From: Streptomyces polyasparticus | GTDB taxonomy: Bacteria; Actinomycetota; Actinomycetes; Streptomycetales; Streptomycetaceae | Assembly (NCBI RefSeq): GCF_014493765.1 | Contig: NZ_JACTVJ010000006.1 | Coordinates: 558,001 to 622,000, forward strand | Direction of reading: 5' to 3' | Length of the DNA stretch: 64,000 nucleotides | Shown here: piece after piece, positions 1-8,775 of the stretch | Layout of the letters: every line of letters starts with the position of its first letter | Numbering within the stretch: the first letter of the stretch is position 1 | Notes under the pieces: model-generated | Database searches by the model: none | Told to the model about the DNA's origin: nothing | The model's input: the letters and a program-made list of their open reading frames with translations, nothing else | Made by a program: the position numbers and the translations under genes

Positions 1-38
1 GACGGGAGTGCTCCCGCGGGGCGTGTGCGGCCCCGGGC

Positions 39-755
39 TCAGGGCCTGCGGAACCGCACCCGGCCGGTGTCGAGATCGAAGCGCGCCCCCGTGACCACCG
101 CCGGGCCGAGCGCCGGATCGTCCCCGACCTGGGCGACAACGCTGTCCACGTGCTTCCTGACGGCGTTGTCCACCCAGTCGCCGCCCTGGAAACGGGTCGC
201 GCGGGCGGCCGGCGCGATCGCGTCCACGACCGGCGCGAGATGGCCCGACACATGTCCGCCGTCGCGTACGCGGGCGACCGCGGCGCCGACCGCGCCGCAG
301 CGCTCGTGTCCGAGGACCACCACAAGGGGTACGCCGAGTTCCGCAACGCCGTACTGCACACTGCCGAGTACCGCCTCATCCAGGACGTGCCCGGCCGTCC
401 GGATCACCAGGAGGTCGCCGAGCCCCTGGTCGAAGACGAGCTCGGGCGGCACGCGCGAGTCGATGCAGCCGAGCACCACGGCGAACGGATGCTGGGCGAC
501 GGCCACGGAGCGGCGCCGCTGCCGGCTCTCGTGGGGGTGGCGTGCGTGCGCCTCGGCGTAACGGGCGTTTCCGCGGCGGAGCCGGGCCAGCGCCTGCGCC
601 GCGGTACGGGGCAGGGGCGCCTTGCCGTCGTCGGTGGCGCGTGGGGCGGACGGCTGTGCGGCGAGCGGGACGGCGGCGACCCCGAGCCCGAGAAAGGCAC
701 GGCGTCCGTGCCGGCGCGGGGCAGGGGCGTGGGGGTCCTGGCGTTCGGTCGTCAT
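39..755 (-). CDS. Exported beta-class carbonic anhydrase
   Basis: Interconverts CO2 and bicarbonate with a zinc-bound hydroxide. The 238-residue protein starts at an ATG (MTTERQ) and carries a Tat-like signal, RRAFLGLG, followed by a short hydrophobic stretch and Ala-rich cleavage region, so it probably acts outside the membrane. The beta-class zinc ligands are visible: Cys and the Asp/Arg dyad in LGCIDSRVPPELV, then His and Cys in VLGHERCGAVGAA. A longer upstream reading frame exists but lacks family similarity and would bury the signal peptide, so the short start is preferred. The HAD gene is divergent, 130 bp away. Family assignment is firm; the exported location is inferred from the signal alone. 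Confidence 0.93.
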   Translation of the reverse strand: MTTERQDPHAPAPRRHGRRAFLGLGVAAVPLAAQPSAPRATDDGKAPLPRTAAQALARLRRGNARYAEAHARHPHESRQRRRSVAVAQHPFAVVLGCIDSRVPPELVFDQGLGDLLVIRTAGHVLDEAVLGSVQYGVAELGVPLVVVLGHERCGAVGAAVARVRDGGHVSGHLAPVVDAIAPAARATRFQGGDWVDNAVRKHVDSVVAQVGDDPALGPAVVTGARFDLDTGRVRFRRP

Positions 756-885
756 GGCGCCATGGTGAAGAGGGCGCGGGCCCGCCACGCCGGGGACGGG
801 GCACGTTGCCTCCTGTGGGTGACGGGGCGGCAGGCCGGCGGGATACGCGACCGCGTGAGGTGCGGTGCGAAGGGGAGGTCGTGGG

Positions 886-1647
886 GTGACACGGAGGTTC
901 GTCGTCCTCGTGGACCTGGACGACACACTGCTTCCGGATCGGAGCGCCGCCTGGGAGGCCGTGCGGGCCACGCTGCACGCGTGCGGCGTGCCGTGTCCGC
1001 CGCAGACCGTGCAGAGCGTGTTCGACGTCGCCCGGTCCCGTTGGCGGTCGGGGCCGTACTTCAAGGAGTTGAGGGACCTGGGCATCAGCTCCTGGGAGGC
1101 GCTCTGGGCGGATCTGACGCTTGCGTCGGTGCCGCGGGCGGCCGCGTGGGGGCTGCGGTACCGCGCGGAGGTCTGGGGCCAGGTGCTGCGCGCCGCGGGC
1201 GCGGACGCGGATCGCGAGGATGCCGCGCGGCAGTTCGTGCTGCGCCGGGAGGCGCTGGTGCGGCCCTTCCCGGGGGCGGCGGCGTTCATGGAGCGGACGG
1301 CTCGCGAGCACGAGGTCTGGTTGGTCACGAACGGGGCTTCTCGCCTGCAGCGTCTCAAGCTGGGCCGGAGCGGCCTGGAACGGTATGTCGCCAGGGTGTT
1401 CGTCTCCTCCGAGGTCGGACACGCCAAGCCGCATCCACGCTTCTACCAAGTCGTGAGTGAGGCGCTCGACCGCGACCGGACCGTATGTCTCATGGTGGGC
1501 GACAGCCTGGAGGGGGACGTGCGTCCGGCAGTGGCCCGGGGGTGGCCGGTGGTCCACCTGTGCGATGGTCCGGACGACGGAGACAGGCCCTGGACGCGCG
1601 TCGGCGTGATCGGCGACGTTGTTCTGCCGTGCGCGCACGGCAGCTGA
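886..1647 (+). CDS. HAD-superfamily hydrolase
   Basis: Predicted phosphatase or dehalogenase-like enzyme of about 253 residues; the substrate cannot be read from sequence. HAD motif I is near the N-terminus (LVDLDDTLLPDRS, nucleophile Asp in DLDDT), motif II is LVTNGAS, motif III is the Lys in GHAKPHPRFY and motif IV is MVGDSLEGDV. An alpha-helical cap lies between motifs I and II, as in the subfamily I phosphoglycolate-phosphatase type. The start is taken as the GTG preceded by AGGGGAGG at ordinary SD spacing; another in-frame GTG seven codons upstream has no such site. It stands alone between a divergent carbonic anhydrase and the FhuF-like gene. Confidence 0.88.
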   Translation: MTRRFVVLVDLDDTLLPDRSAAWEAVRATLHACGVPCPPQTVQSVFDVARSRWRSGPYFKELRDLGISSWEALWADLTLASVPRAAAWGLRYRAEVWGQVLRAAGADADREDAARQFVLRREALVRPFPGAAAFMERTAREHEVWLVTNGASRLQRLKLGRSGLERYVARVFVSSEVGHAKPHPRFYQVVSEALDRDRTVCLMVGDSLEGDVRPAVARGWPVVHLCDGPDDGDRPWTRVGVIGDVVLPCAHGS

Positions 1648-1765
1648 TGGCTGCGCGGGCTCACCATTGCCGAGGTGCTGTCCGCCGCGTGCGGTCGGCC
1701 CACTCCCGTGCGGCAGCGAAGCCCTTGCCGCTGACCGCTGCTCCCGTCACTGCGATCATGAACGA

Positions 1766-2659
1766 ATGCCTGAGCCGCTCACCGCCGCAGACCTCCGCCA
1801 AGTCGCCGACATCGGGGGCTTCTTCGCGTTGCGCCTGGTGTGGCCGGAGGGTGAGGCGGAGAGGGCGGGCAGCGCGCCGGGGGGTGAGGCGGAGGCGGCA
1901 GGCAGCGCGCCAGGGGGTGCAGCGGAGATGGTGGGCAGTGCGCCAGGGGGTGAAGGGGAGGTGGCAGGCAGCGCGCCAGGAGCCGATGGCGGCAGCCTCG
2001 TGGGGGCCGGCCCCCACAGCGCCCCGCTCGGCGAGATCTACGCCGGCCGTCGTGCCCCCCTGGCCTTCCGCGTCGCCAAGGTCCGTGCCGCCATTGCCGC
2101 GCCGGAGGTCCGTATCGCCGCGTCCATCGCTCAACTCGGGCTCGCCGCCCGGCTGTCGTCGATCGCGCTCGGCTCCGCCGTGCTCCACGACCGCATCCCC
2201 GATTTCGATCCGGCCCGGCTGCACTGGGACCCGGACGCGTCGTCCCCGGACGACCTCTTCCTCGCCACCGCGGCCTCCCGCCCCGTCCCGGACCTCGCCG
2301 CGATCGTCCTCGACCAGCACCTGGCCCCGCTGGCGGCCGCCCTGCGCGTCGAACTCCGTATCTCCGAGCGCCTGTTGTGGGGCAACGCGGGCTCCGCCGT
2401 CGCCGCGGCGGCCCGGGAGATCCACCGCTGGGCCGGGCGGACGGGACACCCGCAGGCCGCGGCACGCGCACGGACGCTCGCCGACACCCTCTTCGCCGAC
2501 CCCCGCCTGACGGGCACGGGCACGTTCGAAGCACCCGGCTTCCGCCGCCGCAGCTGCTGCCTCTACTACCGGATCCCCGGCGGCGGCGTGTGCGGCGACT
2601 GCTGTTTCCGTACGCCACCTGTCCGTACGCCCCCTAGCCCTTCCCGCCGAACTGGGTGA
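1766..2659 (+). CDS. FhuF-like [2Fe-2S] ferric reductase-type protein with an in-frame repeat
   Basis: About 297 residues. The C-terminus has the CC-x10-C-x2-C pattern (SCCLYYRIP...VCGDCC) that binds the [2Fe-2S] cluster of FhuF-type siderophore ferric reductases, so a role in releasing iron from ferric siderophores in the cytoplasm is plausible. No siderophore genes adjoin it. Residues ~29-72 are a low-complexity insert built from four copies of an 11-residue unit ending GSAPGG, encoded by a 33-bp tandem repeat between an N-terminal helix (ADLRQVADIGGFF) and the main domain. The start ATG has no clear SD, but a GATCAT box ends six bases upstream, which would fit a leaderless message. Function is by family; the repeat is seen directly. 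Confidence 0.75.
   Translation: MPEPLTAADLRQVADIGGFFALRLVWPEGEAERAGSAPGGEAEAAGSAPGGAAEMVGSAPGGEGEVAGSAPGADGGSLVGAGPHSAPLGEIYAGRRAPLAFRVAKVRAAIAAPEVRIAASIAQLGLAARLSSIALGSAVLHDRIPDFDPARLHWDPDASSPDDLFLATAASRPVPDLAAIVLDQHLAPLAAALRVELRISERLLWGNAGSAVAAAAREIHRWAGRTGHPQAAARARTLADTLFADPRLTGTGTFEAPGFRRRSCCLYYRIPGGGVCGDCCFRTPPVRTPPSPSRRTG
1851..1982 (+). repeat. 33-bp in-frame tandem repeat, four copies
   Basis: Four consecutive 33-bp units (1851-1883, 1884-1916, 1917-1949, 1950-1982) differ by a few substitutions. As 33 is a multiple of three they keep the FhuF-like gene open and encode an Ala/Gly/Glu-rich linker (core GSAPGG). No spacers, so this is not CRISPR-like. Confidence 0.92.
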
Positions 2660-2736
2660 CCATGAGGAGGCGCCACCACCGCACAGGACCTCGCACGCGC
2701 GACATCGTCATCGCGCAGCAGACCGGAGGGCTGGGA

Positions 2737-3900
2737 GTGAAGGTCGGGCTGCTCAGCCGGGAGTATCCGCCGGATGTCTACGGCGGCGCCGGGGTCCATG
2801 TGGAGTTCCTGGCACGGGAGTTACGGGCCCTCGCCGATGTCCGGGTGCACTGCTGGGCAGGGGGAGCGGGGGCGGAGCCCGGTGTCATGCGGCACGCCGC
2901 CGACACCGCGCTCGTCGAGGCCAACGACGCGTTGCGCACCTTCTCCGTGGACCTGTCCATGGCGGCCTCCGTCGCCGACCGCGACCTGGTGCACTCGCAC
3001 ACCTGGTACGCCAACCTCGCCGGTCACCTGGCCAAGCTCCTGTACGGCATTCCGCACGTGATGACCTCGCACTCCCTGGAACCCCTGCGCCCCTGGAAGG
3101 CCGAACAGCTCGGCGGCGGCTACGCGTTGTCCTGCTGGGCCGAGCGGACCGCCATCGAGGCGGCCGACGCGGTGATCGCCGTATCGCACGGGATGCGCAC
3201 CGACATCCTGGAGAGCTACCCGGACATCGACCCGGCCCGCGTGCACGTCATCCACAACGGCATCGACACACAGCTCTACCGCCCCGACCCCGATCCGGAC
3301 GCCCTGCTGCGGCACGGGATCGACCCCGGCAGGCCGTACGTCCTTTTCGTCGGCCGGATCACCCGCCAGAAGGGCGTGCCCCATCTGCTGCGCGCCGCCA
3401 GGCAGTTGGACCCGGACATCCAGCTGGTCCTGTGCGCCGGCGCCCCCGACACCCCCGAGATCGACCGCGAGTTCCGCGCGCTCTTCGAGGAGCTGAGCCG
3501 TACCCGGTCCGGTGTCCACTGGATCCCGGAGATGCTGCCGCGGCCCGAGGTCATCCATCTCCTCACGCACGCGGCCGTGTTCGCCTGCCCCTCCGTGTAC
3601 GAACCGCTCGGCATCGTCAACCTGGAGGCGATGGCCTGCGCGACGCCCGTGGTGGCCTCGAAGGTCGGCGGGATACCCGAGGTGGTCACGCCCGACACGG
3701 GACTGCTCGTGCCGTACGACGAGAAGGACACGGACGGTTTCGAGTACGCGCTCGGCTTCGCGCTCAACAGCCTCGTACGGGACGGCGAACGCGCGGCCGG
3801 CATGGGAGCGGCCGGACGGCAGCGCGCCGTCGGCGCGTTCGGCTGGGACTCGGTGGCACGCAGGACGGCGGAGCTGTACGCGGCAGTGTCCGGGAGCTGA
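2737..3900 (+). CDS. glgA: Actinobacterial glycogen synthase / maltose-1-phosphate synthase (GT4)
   Basis: GT-B glycosyltransferase of 387 residues using ADP-glucose. In actinobacteria this short GlgA type (TIGR02149-like) is now regarded as GlgM, which makes alpha-maltose 1-phosphate for GlgE-dependent alpha-glucan, as well as elongating glycogen. Seen: N-terminal LSREYPPDVYGGAGVHV, the central FVGRITRQKGV donor-domain entry and the C-terminal SVYEPLGIVNLEAMAC loop with the E-x7-E-type pair typical of GT4. The GTG start has CGGAGGG at good spacing. glgC follows on the same strand, 122 bp on, so substrate supply and polymer synthesis are together. The last nine codons and stop are tandemly copied downstream. 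Choice between GlgA and GlgM activity is not decidable here. Confidence 0.93.
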   Translation: MKVGLLSREYPPDVYGGAGVHVEFLARELRALADVRVHCWAGGAGAEPGVMRHAADTALVEANDALRTFSVDLSMAASVADRDLVHSHTWYANLAGHLAKLLYGIPHVMTSHSLEPLRPWKAEQLGGGYALSCWAERTAIEAADAVIAVSHGMRTDILESYPDIDPARVHVIHNGIDTQLYRPDPDPDALLRHGIDPGRPYVLFVGRITRQKGVPHLLRAARQLDPDIQLVLCAGAPDTPEIDREFRALFEELSRTRSGVHWIPEMLPRPEVIHLLTHAAVFACPSVYEPLGIVNLEAMACATPVVASKVGGIPEVVTPDTGLLVPYDEKDTDGFEYALGFALNSLVRDGERAAGMGAAGRQRAVGAFGWDSVARRTAELYAAVSGS

Positions 3901-3984
3901 GGTGTACGAGGCGGTGTCCGGGAGCTGAGGTGCACGAGGCAGTGTCCGGAAGCCGAGTTGTACGAGGCGGTGTCCGGAAGTTGA
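3873..3984 (+). repeat. 28-bp tandem repeat spanning the glgA stop codon, four copies
   Basis: Units at 3873-3900 (the end of glgA), 3901-3928, 3929-3956 and 3957-3984 share the core GAGGCGGTGTCCGGGAGCTGA with a few changes. Copies 1, 2 and 4 retain TGA; copy 3 has CGA. Because 28 is not a multiple of three, successive TGAs fall in different frames. The array fills nearly all of the glgA-glgC gap. Confidence 0.93.
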
Positions 3985-4022
3985 GTCGGCGATCTGGCAA
4001 TCTGGCGATCTAAGGGGCGGCG

Positions 4023-5240
4023 ATGCGCGGCGGACCTTCGGTGCTCGGAATAGTCCTGGCAGGCGGGGAGGGAAAGCGGCTGATGCCGCTGACCGCCGAC
4101 CGCGCGAAACCGGCGGTGACCTTCGGGGGCACCTACCGCCTGGTCGACTTCGTGCTCTCCAACCTCGTCAACGGCGACATCCTCAGGATCTGTGTGCTCA
4201 CGCAGTACAAGTCGCACTCCCTGGACAGGCATGTGTCCACGACCTGGCGGATGTCCAGCCTGCTCGGCAACTACGTCACGCCCGTCCCCGCGCAGCAGCG
4301 CCTGGGCCCCCGCTGGTTCTCCGGCAGCGCCGACGCCATCCTGCAGTCCCTGAACCTCGTGCACGACGAACAGCCCGACTACATCGCGGTGTTCGGCGCC
4401 GACCACGTGTACCGGATGGACCCGCGGCAGATGCTCAACCAGCACATCGAGTCCGGCGCCGGGGTCACGGTCGCCGGCATACGGGTGCCGCGCAGCGAGG
4501 CCTCCTCCTTCGGCATCATCACGCCCGCCAAGGACCGCACCCGGGTCGAGCGGTTCCTGGAGAAGCCCGCCGACCCGCCCGGTCTGCCCGGCAGCCCGAA
4601 CGAGGTCTTCGCCTCCATGGGCAACTACCTCTTCACCACCAAGACCCTCGTCGACGCCCTGCAGAAGGACGCCGAGGACCCCGTCTCCAAGCACGACATG
4701 GGCGGCTCCATCCTGCCGATGCTCACCGAACGCGGGGTCGCCCAGCTCTACGACTTCGACGACAACCACGTCCCCGGCGAGACCGCCCGCGACCACGGCT
4801 ACTGGCGCGATGTCGGCACCCTCGACGCGTACTACGAAGCCCATATGGACCTGATCTCGGACCACCCGGTCTTCAACCTCTACAACCGCCGCTGGCCCAT
4901 CTACACCCACCCCGGCCAGCTGCCGCCCGCCAAGTTCGTGGCCGGCGGGATCGCGGGGGAGTCCATCGTCAGCCCCGGATGTGTGATCAGCGGCCAGGTC
5001 ACCGGGTCCGTGCTCTCGCCGGGCGTGGTCGTCGAGGCCGGCGCGGTGGTGCAGGGTTCGGTGCTGCACGACAACGTACGGGTGGGACGCGGCGCGGTCG
5101 TCCGCGGCGCCGTGCTCGACAAGAACGTGGACGTACCGCCCGGGGCGACCATCGGCGTCAACCCCGAGCGGGACCAGGAGCTCTACACGGTCTCCAAGGG
5201 CGGGGTGATCGCCCTGGGGAAGGGACAGCGCGTGGAGTGA
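4023..5240 (+). CDS. glgC: Glucose-1-phosphate adenylyltransferase (ADP-glucose pyrophosphorylase)
   Basis: Makes ADP-glucose from ATP and glucose 1-phosphate, the committed step of bacterial glycogen/alpha-glucan synthesis. The 405-residue length is standard. The N-terminal nucleotide-binding signature [19 protein letters not shown], the [11 protein letters not shown] motif, the sugar-phosphate-binding FLEKP and a C-terminal hexapeptide left-handed beta-helix ([20 protein letters not shown]) are all present. The ATG start has AGGGGCGG upstream. It follows glgA in the same direction. Effector control cannot be inferred with confidence. The opposite strand is densely open here but that is a codon-bias shadow. 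Confidence 0.97.
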   Translation: MRGGPSVLGIVLAGGEGKRLMPLTADRAKPAVTFGGTYRLVDFVLSNLVNGDILRICVLTQYKSHSLDRHVSTTWRMSSLLGNYVTPVPAQQRLGPRWFSGSADAILQSLNLVHDEQPDYIAVFGADHVYRMDPRQMLNQHIESGAGVTVAGIRVPRSEASSFGIITPAKDRTRVERFLEKPADPPGLPGSPNEVFASMGNYLFTTKTLVDALQKDAEDPVSKHDMGGSILPMLTERGVAQLYDFDDNHVPGETARDHGYWRDVGTLDAYYEAHMDLISDHPVFNLYNRRWPIYTHPGQLPPAKFVAGGIAGESIVSPGCVISGQVTGSVLSPGVVVEAGAVVQGSVLHDNVRVGRGAVVRGAVLDKNVDVPPGATIGVNPERDQELYTVSKGGVIALGKGQRVE

Positions 5241-5259
5241 CGCCGAGCAGCCGACCGGT

Positions 5260-6282
5260 TCACAGCATCCGCCGCCGTCGGCCCAGCCAGGTCTGGGCGA
5301 TGACGACCACCGCCAGGAACGCCCCGCTGACCACCTGCTGGTACGAGGAGTCCAGGGAGCCGATCTGGTTGATGATGTTCTTGATCACCTGAAGCAGCAG
5401 CACACCGGCGAGTGTTCCGCTGATGAAGCCGAACCCGCCGGTGAGCAGGGTCCCGCCGATTACCACGGCCGCGATCGCGTCCAGCTCCATGCCGAAGCCG
5501 AGGATGGTCACGCCCGACATCAGATACGCCGCGTTGAGCGCGCCCGCGAGTCCCGCGCACAGTCCGGACAAGGTGTAGACCGCGATCTTCGTACGGGCCA
5601 CGGGAGCGCCCATCAGGGAGGCCGCGTCCTCGTTGCCGCCGACCGCGTACACGTACTGCCCGAAGCGGCTGCGGCGCAGCAGGAGTGCGCCGAGCACGAA
5701 CAGGACCGCCGTGATCCACACGGGGACGCCCACCCCGAGGAGTTCCTCCTCGCCGAGGGTGGCGAGGAAGGACTTCTCCTCGACGAGGTAGGTCCGGGAG
5801 CCCTCGTCCGTGATGTTCAGGAGGATGCCGCGTGCCAGCAGCATCGCCGCGAGGGTCACGATGAACGGCGCGAGGCGGGACTTCGCGATCAGCAGCCCGT
5901 TCACGAGGCCGATCAGTCCGCAGACGGCGAGCGGCAATGCCAGGGCGACGAGCGTGCCGTACTGCGAACCCCAGGCGGCCAGGACCCCGCCGAGCGCGAA
6001 GGTGGAGCCGACGGAGAGATCGATGCCGCCCGTGACGATCACGAAGGTCATGCCGAGCGCGACGATCGCGAGGAACGACGAACTCACCGCCACATTGCCG
6101 AGATTGTCGGAGGTGGCGAACGAGTCGAAGCTCAGCGAGGCGATCAGGACGGTGAGCAGCAGGGCGACCAGGGCGCCGTGCTGCTGGGCCAGCGCCGTGA
6201 GGCGTTCGCCGCGGCTCGCGCCGAGCGGCTCGCCGTCGGGCAGTGCGGCGTCCACCACGGGGCTCTTCATCTCGGTACTCAT
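5260..6282 (-). CDS. Sugar ABC transporter permease (RbsC/YjfF type), second subunit
   Basis: A 340-residue integral membrane protein of the branched-chain/ribose-type permease family (BPD_transp_2). About ten hydrophobic segments follow a ~35-residue cytoplasmic N-terminus; TFVIVTGGIDLSVGSTFALGG is the recognisable GGIDLSVG signature and AAVVIGGTLLTGGFG is the conserved EAA-like loop. Its ATG overlaps the stop of the upstream permease by four bases (ATGA), giving translational coupling. It is last in the operon binding protein - ATPase - permease - permease, the order of E. coli ytfQ-ytfR-ytfT-yjfF. It ends 19 bp from the convergent glgC. Sugar specificity is inferred from context only. Confidence 0.92.
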   Translation of the reverse strand: MSTEMKSPVVDAALPDGEPLGASRGERLTALAQQHGALVALLLTVLIASLSFDSFATSDNLGNVAVSSSFLAIVALGMTFVIVTGGIDLSVGSTFALGGVLAAWGSQYGTLVALALPLAVCGLIGLVNGLLIAKSRLAPFIVTLAAMLLARGILLNITDEGSRTYLVEEKSFLATLGEEELLGVGVPVWITAVLFVLGALLLRRSRFGQYVYAVGGNEDAASLMGAPVARTKIAVYTLSGLCAGLAGALNAAYLMSGVTILGFGMELDAIAAVVIGGTLLTGGFGFISGTLAGVLLLQVIKNIINQIGSLDSSYQQVVSGAFLAVVVIAQTWLGRRRRML

Positions 6283-7241
6283 CGCCTTCCCCGTTCCCGC
6301 GCCGCATAGACGGCGGCGATGATCACTACGGCCTGGGCGATCTGCGTCCAGGACGGCGGCAGATCGTGCTTGATGAGCGTGGCGGTCAGGAGCTGGATGA
6401 GGGCCGCGCCCGCGACGGTCCCGCCGATCCGGACGCGCCCGCCGCTCAGGGGAGTACCGCCGACGACCACGGCCGTGATCGCGGACAGCTCCATCAGATT
6501 GCCGAGCGAGGTCGGATCGCTGGCGGTGAGCCGGGCCGTCGCGAGGACCCCGGCGATCGCGGCGAGGGCGCCGGACACCACGTACACGATGATCAGGACG
6601 CGGCGGACCGGAAGCCCCGCGAGCTGCGCCGCGGGACGGCTGTCGCCGATGGCGAGCAGCTGCCGGCCGAACGTGGTGCGGCGGACGAGGAACGCGACGA
6701 GCAGGGCGAGCGCGACGGCGATCAGGACGAGATACGGGATGCCCAGGACGCTGCCGCTGCCGAGCGAGGCCATCGTGGGGTCGCGGACGTCCTTGAGCTG
6801 CGGCAGGAACACGTTCGCGAGGCCGCGGCAGGCCACCATCAACGCCAGGGTGGCGACGATGGGCTGGACCCCGATGAACGCGATCAGCGAACCGTTCGCG
6901 AGGCCCACGACCATGCCGCCGGCTACGGCGACCAGGATCGCCACCGCCGGTCCGTACCCGAGGTAGAGGGCGACCAGCGAAGTCGACAGGGCCATCACCG
7001 AGCCCACCGACAGGTCCACGCCCTCGCTGCCGATCGCGAGCGCCATGCCGAGCGCGACGATCAGGACGGGGGCCACCTGGACGGCCTGGGTGCGGAAGTT
7101 CTCGGCCGAGACGAAGTTCGGGGTGAGCACGATGTTGGCGAGGACGAGGGCGAGGACCCCCGCGTACACGCCGTACTCCTGCAGCAGCCGCATCGTGCGG
7201 GCGCGGTCCCACCGCAGGTCGCGCAGGGCGAGTTGGGTCAT
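6279..7241 (-). CDS. Sugar ABC transporter permease (RbsC/YtfT type), first subunit
   Basis: A 320-residue permease with about ten predicted transmembrane segments. It carries the family signature EGVDLSVGSVMALS and the loop VVVGGTPLSGG. It pairs with the next permease to form a heterodimeric channel, unlike the homodimeric RbsC, which is a feature of the YtfT/YjfF class. Start and stop both overlap neighbours by four bases, so ATPase, permease 1 and permease 2 are translationally coupled. Substrate likely a hexose or pentose; see the LacI gene and the divergent GH2 enzyme. Confidence 0.92.
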   Translation of the reverse strand: MTQLALRDLRWDRARTMRLLQEYGVYAGVLALVLANIVLTPNFVSAENFRTQAVQVAPVLIVALGMALAIGSEGVDLSVGSVMALSTSLVALYLGYGPAVAILVAVAGGMVVGLANGSLIAFIGVQPIVATLALMVACRGLANVFLPQLKDVRDPTMASLGSGSVLGIPYLVLIAVALALLVAFLVRRTTFGRQLLAIGDSRPAAQLAGLPVRRVLIIVYVVSGALAAIAGVLATARLTASDPTSLGNLMELSAITAVVVGGTPLSGGRVRIGGTVAGAALIQLLTATLIKHDLPPSWTQIAQAVVIIAAVYAARERGRR

Positions 7242-8773
7242 CGCTGCGAGCCCTCCACGTCCACGGGGTGTGCGGCGATCGCCGCGAGCAGCCGGTCCTC
7301 GGTCACCTCGTCGCCCGCCAGTTCGGCGACCACGGCGCCGTCCTTGAGGACGACCACACGGTCCGAGCCCTCGATCAGCTCCTCCATGTCGGAGGAGATC
7401 AGCAGGACACCGAGCCCGTCCTCGGCCAGTTCGTCGATCAGCTTCTGCACTTCGGCCTTCGCGCCGACATCGATCCCGCGGGTCGGCTCGTCGAGCAGCA
7501 GCACTTTGGGCTGCATCGCCAGCCAGCGGGCGAGCAGCACCTTCTGCTGGTTTCCGCCCGACAGTTCGCCGACCTTCTGGTGCGGTCCCGAGGCCTTGAT
7601 CCGCAGTCGCTTCATGAAGGTGCCGACGATCCGGTCCACGCGCTCCTCGTCGACCAGACCGAAACGGGACAGGCTCGGCAGTGCGGCGAGCGCGATGTTC
7701 TCGCGGACCGAGAGCCCCGGCACGATCCCCTCGGCCTTGCGGTCCTCGGGCAGCAGGCTGATGCCGGCGCGGATGGCGGCAGGCGTCGATCCCGTACGGA
7801 CCGGAGCGCCCGCGACGAGGACCTCGCCCGCATCCGTGGCCAGTGCGCCCGCCACCGCCTTCGCGGTCTCGCTGCGGCCCGAACCGAGCAGCCCGCCGAG
7901 GCCGACGACCTCGCCCGGACGGATCGTCAGCGAGACATCGTGCAGGGTGTGCCGGATCCTCAACCCCCGTGCGCTGAGGACCGGTTCACCCCCGGCGTCG
8001 TGGTCGCCGCTGAATTTGGTGAGGCCCTCGCTGCGGACCTCGCCCATCGCGCGCCCCAGCATCAGGGAGACGAGCCGCAGCCGGTCGAGCTCGGCGATCG
8101 GTCCTGTGTGCACCAGCTTTCCGTCGCGGAGCACCGTGACCGTGTCGCACACCTCGTACAGCTCCTCCAGGCGGTGGCTGACATAGATCACCGCGATGCC
8201 CCGGTCGCGCAGCATCCGGATCACGCCGAACAGGGTTCGCACCTCGCGGGGTTCGAGCGAGGAGGTGGGCTCGTCCATGACCACGACCCGCGCGTCCACC
8301 TGCACCGCACGGGCCAGTGCCACCATCTGCTGGGCGCCCACGCCGAGCGTGCGCAGGGCGCGCGTGACGTCCACGCGCACGCCCAGGTCGCGCAGCGCCT
8401 CGTCCGCCGCACGGTGCATCCGGCGGAAGTCGATCAGGCCGAACCGGTTGCGGGGCTCGCGGCCCAGGAACAGATTGCGGGCCACGCTCATCAGGGGGAC
8501 GAGATTGACCTCCTGGTAGATCGTGGAGATCCCCGCGTGCTGGGCTTCGAGCGGTGTGCCGAAGGTCACCGGCTCGCCGAGGTGGACGACTTGTCCCTCG
8601 TCGGCTCGGTGGACGCCGGTCAGGACCTTGATCAGGGTGGACTTGCCGGCGCCGTTCTCGCCGATCAGCGCGTGCACCTTGCCGGGGTACGCGGCGAAGT
8701 CCACCCCGTCGAGCGCGAGGGCCCCGGGGAACCGCTTGGTGACACCCCGTACGGCCAGGACGGGTTCGCTCAT
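7238..8773 (-). CDS. Sugar ABC transporter double ATP-binding protein (RbsA/YtfR type)
   Basis: A 511-residue ATPase with two fused ABC domains. The first has Walker A GENGAGKST (residues ~38-46) and Walker B VVVMDEPTSSLE. The second has a degenerate P-loop (GLLGSGRSE), the ABC signature LSGGNQQK and Walker B LLLDEPTRGIDVG. This asymmetric pair, with a second domain lacking a true P-loop, is characteristic of ribose/galactose-type importers. It starts 2 bp after the binding-protein gene and overlaps the permease gene by four bases. Confidence 0.95.
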   Translation of the reverse strand: MSEPVLAVRGVTKRFPGALALDGVDFAAYPGKVHALIGENGAGKSTLIKVLTGVHRADEGQVVHLGEPVTFGTPLEAQHAGISTIYQEVNLVPLMSVARNLFLGREPRNRFGLIDFRRMHRAADEALRDLGVRVDVTRALRTLGVGAQQMVALARAVQVDARVVVMDEPTSSLEPREVRTLFGVIRMLRDRGIAVIYVSHRLEELYEVCDTVTVLRDGKLVHTGPIAELDRLRLVSLMLGRAMGEVRSEGLTKFSGDHDAGGEPVLSARGLRIRHTLHDVSLTIRPGEVVGLGGLLGSGRSETAKAVAGALATDAGEVLVAGAPVRTGSTPAAIRAGISLLPEDRKAEGIVPGLSVRENIALAALPSLSRFGLVDEERVDRIVGTFMKRLRIKASGPHQKVGELSGGNQQKVLLARWLAMQPKVLLLDEPTRGIDVGAKAEVQKLIDELAEDGLGVLLISSDMEELIEGSDRVVVLKDGAVVAELAGDEVTEDRLLAAIAAHPVDVEGSQR

Positions 8774-8775
8774 GC

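Noticed and set aside
25-561. Plus-strand open frame at the window start
   Set aside because: Antisense to the carbonic anhydrase gene, Ser/Thr/Arg-rich and without motifs.
3873-3984. CRISPR array
   Set aside because: Units are contiguous with no spacers and begin inside a gene; no cas genes are present.
3276-5069. 597-residue open frame antisense to glgA/glgC
   Set aside because: Arises from high-GC codon bias; low-complexity Val/Gly/Asp content and no motifs, while glgC on the other strand is unmistakable.
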